A stretch of 64,000 nt of DNA from Pseudomonadota bacterium. GTDB taxonomy: Bacteria; Pseudomonadota; Gammaproteobacteria; Burkholderiales; Thiobacillaceae. The stretch spans positions 1-64,000 of the forward strand of contig JAJZRE010000001.1 of the NCBI GenBank assembly GCA_021802945.1, read 5' to 3'. Below the pieces are notes generated by a model. That model saw nothing but the letters and a program-made list of their open reading frames with translations. It was not told where the DNA came from and made no database searches. This document shows positions 23,628 through 31,576 of this stretch, piece after piece. How positions within the stretch are numbered: position 1 is the stretch's first letter; every line of letters starts with the position of its first letter. The position numbers and the translations under genes are program-made.

Positions 23628-23645
23628 TGGCACGGACGCTGCTTT
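23628..23645 (+). promoter_or_regulatory. candidate sigma-54 (-24/-12) promoter upstream of a PEP-CTERM gene
   Basis: TGGCACGgacgCTGCTTT compared with consensus TGGCACG-N4-TTGCW; 60 nt upstream of the ATG. Confidence 0.6.
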
Positions 23646-23704
23646 ATTTCATTCAGACAGATAGGGACGTCTTTACATCAGAACCAACCAAGGAGATTAA
23701 TAAA

Positions 23705-24553
23705 ATGAAAGCCGACAAGAATATCTTGGTAGCGGGCATCCTGAGCTTGGGCCTGTTGGCCTTTGCAACAGGCGCACAGGCCAGCGCGATTCACGATTCA
23801 TCGCTATTCACCACCGTCCTGCCGGCCAACGATGACGGCTCGACGGGGCTGATCAATCTGGGCTTCACGGCCAACATCAACGGGACGGATTACACCCAGA
23901 CCTACGTCAACAACAACGGCAACGTCACCTTCGACGACTCCCTGGGGACCTACACGCCCTCGGCCATCAGCAGCGGTGCCTTCGGTCCGATCATCGCGCC
24001 GTTCTTCGCCGACGTGGACACCCGGGCTTCGGGTTCGCTTCCCGTGAGCTACGGCAGCGCGACGCTGGGCGGGTTCAACGTTTTCGGCGTCAACTACATC
24101 CACGTCGGGGTGTATCGTTCGCAGCCCATCTTCAACGACTTTCAGATGATCCTGACGGACCGCTCCGATACGGGCGCCGGCAACTTCGACATCCAGTTCA
24201 ACTATGACACCATCGTGTGGGAATCGGGCACTGCGAGCGGCGCGCCTTCAGGCGGCCTGTGCAACGACCCGACCAACTACCCGAACTGCGTATCGGCTCT
24301 GGTGGGTTACTGGACCAGCGCCAGCTCGAATGCCACGCTGCCCGGCTCGCTGGTGCACGGCGCGCTGGTTGATGGCGGTCCGAACGCGCTGATCAGCCAC
24401 TCGCTGAATTCCAACATCCTTGGCCAGTACAACTTCCAAGTGCGCAACGGCCGGGTCGTCCCGCCCAACCCGGTTCCCGAGCCCGCCTCCCTCGCCCTGC
24501 TGGGCATTGGCCTGGCTGGCCTGGGCGTCATGCGCCGCCGCAAGACGGTCTGA
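23705..24553 (+). CDS. PEP-CTERM sorting domain protein with nidogen-like (NIDO) extracellular domain
   Basis: Signal peptide; INGTDYTQTYVNNNGNVTFDDSLGTYTPSAI...IIAPFFADVDTR is NIDO-like; C-terminus NPVPEPASLALLGIGLAGLGVMRRRKTV. Confidence 0.92.
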   Translation: MKADKNILVAGILSLGLLAFATGAQASAIHDSSLFTTVLPANDDGSTGLINLGFTANINGTDYTQTYVNNNGNVTFDDSLGTYTPSAISSGAFGPIIAPFFADVDTRASGSLPVSYGSATLGGFNVFGVNYIHVGVYRSQPIFNDFQMILTDRSDTGAGNFDIQFNYDTIVWESGTASGAPSGGLCNDPTNYPNCVSALVGYWTSASSNATLPGSLVHGALVDGGPNALISHSLNSNILGQYNFQVRNGRVVPPNPVPEPASLALLGIGLAGLGVMRRRKTV

Positions 24554-24568
24554 TTCCTTACAAGGCAA

Positions 24569-24599
24569 CAAAAAGCCGGCGTTCCGCGCCGGCTTTTTG
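24569..24599. terminator. bidirectional Rho-independent terminator
   Basis: aaaaaGCCGGCG-ttcc-GCGCCGGCtttttg between convergent genes. Confidence 0.85.
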
Positions 24600-24617
24600 T
24601 TGCCCGCACATTTCAGT

Positions 24618-26249
24618 TCAGCGCAGGTAGCCTTCGTGCTCCAGCTTGAGCAGGATCTGCTGCACCGCCTCTTCGATCCCCAGGCTGGTGGTATCGATCG
24701 CCAGTTCCGGCCTCTCGGGCACTTCATAAGGATCGGACACGCCGGTGAATTCTGGAATCAAGCCTGCGCGCGCCTTGGCGTACAGCCCCTTGCGGTCGCG
24801 CGATTCGCAGGTCTCGATCGGCGTGGCGACGTGAATCTCGACAAAGCCGCCAACCGCCTCGATCATCCTGCGCACGTCGCGCCGGGTCTCGCGATACGGC
24901 GCAATGGGCGCGCAGATGGCGATCCCGCGGTTCTTGGTGATTTCGGACGCGACGAAGCCGATGCGGCGCACGTTGATGTCGCGGTGGGCCTTGGTGAAGC
25001 CGAGCTCGGATGAGAGGTGGCGGCGCACGATGTCGCCGTCGAGCAGGGTCACGCAACGTCCGCCCATTTCCATCAGACGCGCGGCCAGCGAACGCGCCAG
25101 GGTGGACTTCCCCGCGCCGGACAGACCGGTGAAAAATACGGTGAAGCCCTGGCGTTCGCGCGGCGGGCTCTGCCGGTGCAGTTCCGCGATCACTTCGGGA
25201 AAGCTGAACCAGTCCGGGATTTTCAGCCCGCCCTGCATGCGGCGCCGGAATTCCTCGCCGCTCAGCGTGAGCAGCCGCGCGCCCGCGGGGGCTTCGGCTT
25301 CGGGCAGGTATTCGGCGCGGTCTTCCACGTACACCATGCGCGGGTAGGCGATCAGCCGCACGCCCATTTTCCCGGCCAGTTCCGTCACGGGCAGATCGGC
25401 ACGCGGCTGTGCGAGGTCTTCCCCCCGCCGGCAGTCCCCGTCCGGCTGGTGTTCGCCGCCCGCGATGAGCAGGCTGCAGCCATAGTTGCGTGCGACGATG
25501 GCCCGCAGCAGCAGCGCACGGGCGCTCGCTTCGCGCGGGGGGGCAGGCAGCAGCGACAACTGGGTGCTGGCGGCCGGGAAGCGTTCACGGATGGCGAGGA
25601 AACTCCGCACCAGGCCAAAATAACCGGGCGCCTCGGTAATATCCCCGCCCACCTGCGGATGCAGCAGCAGGTTGGCCTCGTTTTCGATTGCGCTCTTCAG
25701 GCAGAACTCGAATTGCGCACGGTGCATCGGCTGGCGCGCCTGCCAGGCGACCACGCGCCGCCAGCCGCGCCGCGCAAACAGTGCGCGCAGTTCGGCCGGG
25801 GTGGCGCGCAGACTGGCGAAATCCGGGTGCGGCGGCAGCGCGACGCCCTCGACGGCGCCACCCAGATGCCCGACGCCGTCCCTCTCCCACACATCGTTGA
25901 CGGTCAGCACGGCGAGCATGAAACCCTCGCCGTCACGCAGCGCCACCCGGTCGCCGGATTTCAGGCCGGCCGTGGCCTTGGGGTTGCTGGTGAGCGTGAC
26001 CGGGAGCGGCCAGAACGTGCCGTCGTCGAGTTGCCGGTCCGTCGCGACCCGCTCGCATTGCGCGCGCGTCATGAAGCCGGTGAGCGGCGAGTAGGCGCCG
26101 CTCATCAGCATTTCGAGTTCGCACTGCTGACGCCAGCCGAGGTCGAGCGAAGGCAGGCCCAGGGCTTCCCGCTTGAGTTCGGCGCCTTTCCCGGGGTCGA
26201 TCAGGTTGACGAGGGTGCCGCCATAGGGCGCGATCAGTTGATTCACCAT
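24618..26249 (-). CDS. two-domain APS kinase with N-terminal ATP-sulfurylase-like domain (sulfurylase motifs degenerate)
   Basis: 543 aa; C-terminal CysC (FFTGLSGAGKSTLARSLAARLMEMGGRCVTLLDGDIVRRHLSSELGF); N-terminal Sat-like domain with QARQPMHRAQ in place of QxRNPxHRAH. Confidence 0.92.
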   Translation of the reverse strand: MVNQLIAPYGGTLVNLIDPGKGAELKREALGLPSLDLGWRQQCELEMLMSGAYSPLTGFMTRAQCERVATDRQLDDGTFWPLPVTLTSNPKATAGLKSGDRVALRDGEGFMLAVLTVNDVWERDGVGHLGGAVEGVALPPHPDFASLRATPAELRALFARRGWRRVVAWQARQPMHRAQFEFCLKSAIENEANLLLHPQVGGDITEAPGYFGLVRSFLAIRERFPAASTQLSLLPAPPREASARALLLRAIVARNYGCSLLIAGGEHQPDGDCRRGEDLAQPRADLPVTELAGKMGVRLIAYPRMVYVEDRAEYLPEAEAPAGARLLTLSGEEFRRRMQGGLKIPDWFSFPEVIAELHRQSPPRERQGFTVFFTGLSGAGKSTLARSLAARLMEMGGRCVTLLDGDIVRRHLSSELGFTKAHRDINVRRIGFVASEITKNRGIAICAPIAPYRETRRDVRRMIEAVGGFVEIHVATPIETCESRDRKGLYAKARAGLIPEFTGVSDPYEVPERPELAIDTTSLGIEEAVQQILLKLEHEGYLR

Positions 26250-27209
26250 TCAGCTCCGGGTAAAGACCGCAAAAAACGTAGCAATAAACCGGCCAAGTTC
26301 GGACTCCGGCAGATGATTGATGCCGGCCGCCCCCTTGCGCCCGCCCCCGCTGTCGAACTGGCTGCACAACGCGTCCGCACCGGATTTGGCCGCCAGCGGC
26401 GCGCGCACGCTGACGACATAGCCGCCTTCGGGTTTGGCGGTGAGCACCGCATGCGCCTGCGTGGGGGCGTCAACGGCCAGCTGGTTGCCGAACACGCCGG
26501 AAATCCGCCGCGCCCATTTTTCGGCAGGAAGCATGAAGACGCGCCCGGCGGCGCGCACCTCCATTGCATCCAAAGCCATCGCGCGCGCCATGTCCTCCCG
26601 ATAGCCCGATTTCAGGGTTCGATAGGCGGCAGACTCGGCGATGAACGCGAAGGGATCGGCATACGGACGCATCTGGCGATACAGTTCGGCCGGGTCGTAG
26701 AACAGGTCGTCGAGCGTCTCGCCGTAGCCGTTGTAATTCAGGCATTCACCCAGCGACTGCAGCTGCGCCAGCTGATCAGGGGACAGCTTGAGGGGCGCGG
26801 CGGCCTGTCGTGCAGAATCGGCGAGGTTGTCGCCGAACGCTGCCGCGACCGCCCATTTCAGCTGGCTGCCCTGCAAATACTGGTTCACCAGCAGGCTGGT
26901 GCAGACATTGGCATCGGTATCGATGTGCGGCTCGAAATTCGGATGTTCGGGAATATCGCCAGGCTGGTGATGATCGAAGTAGCGGATATGGGCACCCGCG
27001 GCGAGCAGCGCATCCAGCGCCCGGCGGTTCTTCGACAGGGCGATGTCGAGCACGGTGATGCGGTCGCCCGCCCGGGCCCTGACCCGTTCAAGCAGGCTGA
27101 TCTCGCGCTTGGGCCCGGTCACCAGTTCGGAATCGGCGGGCTCGGCCAGGCGCAGCTGGTGCAGCGCGCAGAGGCCGTCCGCGTCGCCGTTGAAAACGTC
27201 ATACAGCAA
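26250..27209 (-). CDS. DHH/DHHA1 family phosphoesterase
   Basis: MLYDVFNGDADGLCALHQLRL, IRYFDHHQPGDIPEHPNF, C-terminal FDSGGGRKGAAGINHL. Confidence 0.85.
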   Translation of the reverse strand: MLYDVFNGDADGLCALHQLRLAEPADSELVTGPKREISLLERVRARAGDRITVLDIALSKNRRALDALLAAGAHIRYFDHHQPGDIPEHPNFEPHIDTDANVCTSLLVNQYLQGSQLKWAVAAAFGDNLADSARQAAAPLKLSPDQLAQLQSLGECLNYNGYGETLDDLFYDPAELYRQMRPYADPFAFIAESAAYRTLKSGYREDMARAMALDAMEVRAAGRVFMLPAEKWARRISGVFGNQLAVDAPTQAHAVLTAKPEGGYVVSVRAPLAAKSGADALCSQFDSGGGRKGAAGINHLPESELGRFIATFFAVFTRS

Positions 27210-27226
27210 CTTGATTGTCTCCCTTT

Positions 27227-30200
27227 TCAGCTTTGTATCACAACTTCACGCCCTGTCGGGCCCGATCGAGGCCGCTTCGACTTCCGTCGATGCGACAAGG
27301 CCTGGCCGCCCGAAACCAGGGCAATCTCCAACAGCAGGAAGAACAGAAAATCCAGCCGCGGCTCGTCGATGAGCGAATCGATCAACCCCACGATGAGAAA
27401 GGACGACAGCGAAACAAGCAAGGTCAGCGCCATGGCATCGCGACCGGCGCGCCTCAGCAGCGTCAACCCGGCGATCGCCAGCACCGCGACAAACGCGCTC
27501 AGCCCGAGCCAGCCCTGCTCGAACAGGACATGGACGAACAGGTTCTTGGCATGCCACGCGAGATGGCTGTCGGTGGAGAAGAACCATCCCTGCATGCCCT
27601 TCGAAAAATCGCCGTTGCGGACAAGGTCGCGCCCTGTTTCGTCGAGCAGGGCGACATTGTCCACGTCGACCAGGGTGGCGCTGTCCGGATTGAACAGCGT
27701 GAGCTTGACGGGACGTTGAAGCCGGCTGCCCGGCGGGCCGAACCCGTCCGCGCGCACGGGAATGTCCTGATGGTGCCATTGGGCGTCGCCACCGGAAAGC
27801 TTGAGGGTATTCCACGCACAGGTGAACGAATACAGCAACGCCTTTTCGCATACGGGAACCGTCAAGGCTGCCGACTTCGAGGCGGTCCGCGCATCCAGCA
27901 GGAGGCGGTAGGTGTGCCCCGGCTTGACGGGCACCACCTGCTCGAAATACAGCGTTTCGCCGCCGCCCAGACGCAGGAACACGTTGTCGCCTTGTTTCAC
28001 GAACGCGTAGGTGGCCGGCCGCGACGGCGCCGATGAATACCAGTAGAACGACGCCGGGAACGTACCCGATCCGGCGCCCAGCACGGGATTCCCGGCCTGC
28101 GACAGGATCGCGAGTGCGTCCCGCCAGTGCGCGATGCGGGTGTCCGCGTCAGCCTGGGTCGTGGCCAGCCGCGCCTGGCTGAACTTGCCGCTGATGATCG
28201 GCCAGGCCACCAGGCTGGCTGCGACGACGCCGCCCAGCAGAAAAAGAAGGCCCGCCATGCCCTGCCTGCGCGTTTTGCCGGTCAGCAGGCCAAACCCCGC
28301 CGGGGTGAGCAGCGTCGCCAGCACAAACGCAGCCTGCCCGCCGCGCGAAAACGTCACCATGACGCCATAGGCCGCCAGCGCGTACAAACCGCCTGCCAGC
28401 AGCATGGCCGAGGCGCGGCGGCGCGGCCACGCCCACAACCAGACGAAAGGCGCCGCCAGAACCAGATACGCCTCGATCGAGGCGCCGCCAATGTGCATGC
28501 CCGGAAACGAGCCGGTGATACGGTAGTCGGTATCGAAGTTCCACAGCCCGGAAAAGGTCGCCCTTTCCCAGAGCACGTACAGCAGCTCGAACGCCAGCCC
28601 GAGCGTCATGCCCCAGGCCAGCCGCGCGGTGAAGCGGCTTTCGCTCTTGTGCCATTCGGCCTTGACCAGCGGAAGGAAGGCCAGCGCAAACGCGAAGCCC
28701 TTGACGGCGTGCAGGGCATTGTAGGGGCTGGTGTAATGGGTGAAGGCATTGAAATCCAGCGGCGCCAGCGGCAGCAAACCGGATACCAGGCTGATCAGGA
28801 CCGAACCGGTGTAGATCGCCAACGGCAGCCGTCCCGGCCAGACCATCGCGGGCTTGTCCCGTTCCCGCGAATAGGCGATCGCCAGGGTCAACAGAAGCAG
28901 CGTGTCGAACTCGCTCCAGAACAGGCGCCCGCTCAGATAAGAGAAATCGAGCAGCGGAAGGGCGGCGGGGACGACGATCAGCCAGCTGCCCGGCCAGCGC
29001 CAGCAGACGGCGGCAAGCACGAGCAGCAACAGCAGCGGCAGCCCGCCCAGAGGGTAGCCCACGACACTCGCCCCTGCCGCAAGCAGCAGCCCGAGGGTGA
29101 TCAGCCGGGTGGCGGGCACGGTGCTTCGTGCTTTCGCCTTCTCGGGTTCCTCCGGCGTGGCCGGCTCCGGTTCGGGGGCCAAGCCGCCAGCATGCCGAAC
29201 CGGCCGCGGCTGCCCCGCCGGGAACACGCGGGCCAGCAGCGCATGGCACAAGCCTGCCGCGGCCGCCGCAATCAGCACATTGGTCGGATCGGGATGCTGC
29301 CCCGGCACGAACAGCTTGCCCGCCTCGATCATCAGGGCGGCAAGCGCGCCCAGCAGCGTCGACAGCCCGCCCCCACCGGCGCGACGCCAGCCCCCTGCGT
29401 GCCAAAGCCACACGCCTGCGCCCAGGGGCGCGTAAAGACCGAACTGGTAGAGCAGGCTCACCAGCGCCACCGTCTCGGTCGTGTAGTAATGGTAATAGAA
29501 AGGGATGAAGCGGATGCCGGCCAGGCGGGAGAGCGCCACGTCGGCGCGCGTCCAGGGCGCGGCGAACCAGTGGTTGAGCCAGGCGAGGCCGACAGCATAA
29601 GGCAGCACCGCCAGCAGCAGTCCGGCACGCACCCAGGGACGCATGCGCCGGCCATCCCAGTGCGCCCACAGCGCCGGCAGCGCGGCACCCAGCACCACGC
29701 CCGCGGCGCGGGACATCACCGACGCCCCCTGACTGATGCCGGACGCGATGCACAGTTGCAGCAACTCGATCGACAGCCCAAGCACGATACCGATGCCGGC
29801 CGCCGCGGCCGGGGACGGCCGTCCCGGCCGGCTCGCCCACAGCAGGCCGAACGGGACGGCCGCGAGCATCTCCGGAACCAGTCTGGCCCAGCAGCCCAGG
29901 CCACAGCTTCCGGCGAATAGCCAGCCCGCCTTGTCGGGGGTCAGGCGCGCACGCCACTCGTCCGCGCCCAACAGAAAGTCATAGGGAAACAGGCTCAGGA
30001 ACAGGTAGAGCAGCGCATAGCCCAGCAGGCCCGCCCGCATCCCCCGGGCTCCGCCCTGCGCAAAGCGATGCCACAGGCTAGTCAGCCGGCCTCCACCCCG
30101 AATCCAAAGCAGCATCCCCAGCGCGCCGCCGACCCATTCCGCATACAGATCGTTGAGTGAAACCGTGCGCGGCGGAAAATACTGCTGGACGAACTCGATC

Positions 30201-30526
30201 GAGAGGGCAATCACGGCCACCAGCAGGCCGGTCAGGACAGTGCCCCCCGCCTTGGCACGTGGCGATCCGGCGCGTCCGGCCCATACCCCCGTCAGCAGAT
30301 AGCCAAGGGGAATATAGAGAATCAGATTGGCCACCCAGTCGGCGCGCGAACCGACGCCCAGCCTGAGAAACGGTATCGCACGGAACCGGGCGAGCGCCTG
30401 GTCCCACGGCAGAGGGTGGAAATCGAACGGCACCAGGCTGCCGTAAATGACGAACGTGGCGTAGGCGAGCGCCACCAGCCCCAACAACCCACGTGAACGG
30501 CCGGGCGTTTCCACGACACCGCTCAT
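27227..30526 (-). CDS. multi-domain membrane protein: three VanZ-like modules fused to an O-antigen ligase/Wzy-like domain carrying an inserted carbohydrate-binding-like region
   Basis: 1099 aa; VanZ-like VIYGSLVPFDFHPLPW...NLILYIPLGYLL...SIEFVQQYFPPRTVSLNDLYAEWVGGALG; Wzy-like RIAHWRDALAIL...NPVLGAGSGTFPASF...HAKNLFVHVLFEQGWLGL separated by a non-TM segment. Confidence 0.85.
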   Translation of the reverse strand: MSGVVETPGRSRGLLGLVALAYATFVIYGSLVPFDFHPLPWDQALARFRAIPFLRLGVGSRADWVANLILYIPLGYLLTGVWAGRAGSPRAKAGGTVLTGLLVAVIALSIEFVQQYFPPRTVSLNDLYAEWVGGALGMLLWIRGGGRLTSLWHRFAQGGARGMRAGLLGYALLYLFLSLFPYDFLLGADEWRARLTPDKAGWLFAGSCGLGCWARLVPEMLAAVPFGLLWASRPGRPSPAAAAGIGIVLGLSIELLQLCIASGISQGASVMSRAAGVVLGAALPALWAHWDGRRMRPWVRAGLLLAVLPYAVGLAWLNHWFAAPWTRADVALSRLAGIRFIPFYYHYYTTETVALVSLLYQFGLYAPLGAGVWLWHAGGWRRAGGGGLSTLLGALAALMIEAGKLFVPGQHPDPTNVLIAAAAAGLCHALLARVFPAGQPRPVRHAGGLAPEPEPATPEEPEKAKARSTVPATRLITLGLLLAAGASVVGYPLGGLPLLLLLVLAAVCWRWPGSWLIVVPAALPLLDFSYLSGRLFWSEFDTLLLLTLAIAYSRERDKPAMVWPGRLPLAIYTGSVLISLVSGLLPLAPLDFNAFTHYTSPYNALHAVKGFAFALAFLPLVKAEWHKSESRFTARLAWGMTLGLAFELLYVLWERATFSGLWNFDTDYRITGSFPGMHIGGASIEAYLVLAAPFVWLWAWPRRRASAMLLAGGLYALAAYGVMVTFSRGGQAAFVLATLLTPAGFGLLTGKTRRQGMAGLLFLLGGVVAASLVAWPIISGKFSQARLATTQADADTRIAHWRDALAILSQAGNPVLGAGSGTFPASFYWYSSAPSRPATYAFVKQGDNVFLRLGGGETLYFEQVVPVKPGHTYRLLLDARTASKSAALTVPVCEKALLYSFTCAWNTLKLSGGDAQWHHQDIPVRADGFGPPGSRLQRPVKLTLFNPDSATLVDVDNVALLDETGRDLVRNGDFSKGMQGWFFSTDSHLAWHAKNLFVHVLFEQGWLGLSAFVAVLAIAGLTLLRRAGRDAMALTLLVSLSSFLIVGLIDSLIDEPRLDFLFFLLLEIALVSGGQALSHRRKSKRPRSGPTGREVVIQS

Positions 30527-30909
30527 GGCCAGGATGCCTCCGGCATGAGCATCCCGGCGCGGGGAACGCGCGCGCCGGGAGACCGCGCCGCCCGTCCGTC
30601 CGGACAGGCGGCCAACTTGCGCGGAAGACTTTGCGGCATGCGGCGTATCCGCGCACGCCGCACCGGCAGACGGACGCCTGATTCCGGTCCGGAGACATGT
30701 CGCCGATCAGCGCAATAGGCCAGCGTGACGGCGCGAGCGCCCTGTCCAGCGCGGCCGGACAGAAGGCGCAAGGACAGGCCTTGCCGGCAATCGCCCGGCC
30801 GGAGACGGCTCAAGAACACCTGGCAATCCCGTTCCCCCACACGGGAATCCGTTGCGGCCGCCGTTCCCGTCAGCAAGCAAAGCCATGCTGTGCAGGCGGC
30901 CAGCCGCAT
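30523..30909 (-). CDS. hypothetical secreted protein, 128 aa
   Basis: Signal-peptide-like MRLAACTAWLCLLTGTAAA; start abuts the aroK stop and the stop overlaps the downstream ATG (ATGA). Confidence 0.45.
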   Translation of the reverse strand: MRLAACTAWLCLLTGTAAATDSRVGERDCQVFLSRLRPGDCRQGLSLRLLSGRAGQGARAVTLAYCADRRHVSGPESGVRLPVRRARIRRMPQSLPRKLAACPDGRAARSPGARVPRAGMLMPEASWP

Positions 30910-31461
30910 TCAGTCCGCCGTGTCGTGCAGCGGCAGGCCGCTTCTCAGCAGATCCAGTTTGCCGTAGAGCACGCGGGTCATGCCTGCCACGCTCTGCCGT
31001 CCGGTATCCACCACGATGTCGGCCACTTCGCGATACAGCGGGTCACGCTGCCTGAACAACTCCCGCAGCTTCGCGAGCGGGTTCCCGGTTTGCAGCAAGG
31101 GGCGATTGCGATCGTGCCGGGTGCGTTCATACAAATGCTCCGGGGTGCCGCGCAAATAAATCACCACGCCGTTCTTCTTCAACTTGTCACGGTTGGCCGC
31201 CGACAGCACCGCCCCTCCGCCCGTGGCCAGCACGATGCCGGACAAGGCCGTCAGGCCGGCAATGGCCGCTTCCTCGCGCTTGCGGAAACCCGCCTCGCCT
31301 TCGATCTCGAAGATGACCGGAATCTTGACGCCGGTGCGCGCCTCGATCTCGTGGTCCGAATCGTAGAAAACGCACCCATAATGCCTGGCCAGCAGCCGCC
31401 CCACGGTGGTCTTGCCGGCACCCATCAGCCCGACGAGGTAAAGGTTGTCTCGCTTGCTCAT
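30910..31461 (-). CDS. aroK: shikimate kinase
   Basis: NLYLVGLMGAGKTTVGRLLARHYGCVFYDSDHEIEARTGVKIPVIFEIEGEAGFRKREE, LATGGGAVL. Confidence 0.96.
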   Translation of the reverse strand: MSKRDNLYLVGLMGAGKTTVGRLLARHYGCVFYDSDHEIEARTGVKIPVIFEIEGEAGFRKREEAAIAGLTALSGIVLATGGGAVLSAANRDKLKKNGVVIYLRGTPEHLYERTRHDRNRPLLQTGNPLAKLRELFRQRDPLYREVADIVVDTGRQSVAGMTRVLYGKLDLLRSGLPLHDTAD

Positions 31462-31531
31462 GGCGCCATTCTAATGGAGTGCAGCCCGATCGACAGCGGC
31501 GCGTCGGCGCGCGCATGGCAGAAAGCCCGGA

Positions 31532-31562
31532 CAAAAAAAGCGCGGGACCTGCCCGCGCTTTG
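31532..31562 (-). terminator. Rho-independent terminator after pilQ
   Basis: aaaaaaaGCGCGGG-acctg-CCCGCGCttt; poly-T on the minus strand. Confidence 0.8.
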
Positions 31563-31576
31563 AAGACTAGCCGAGA

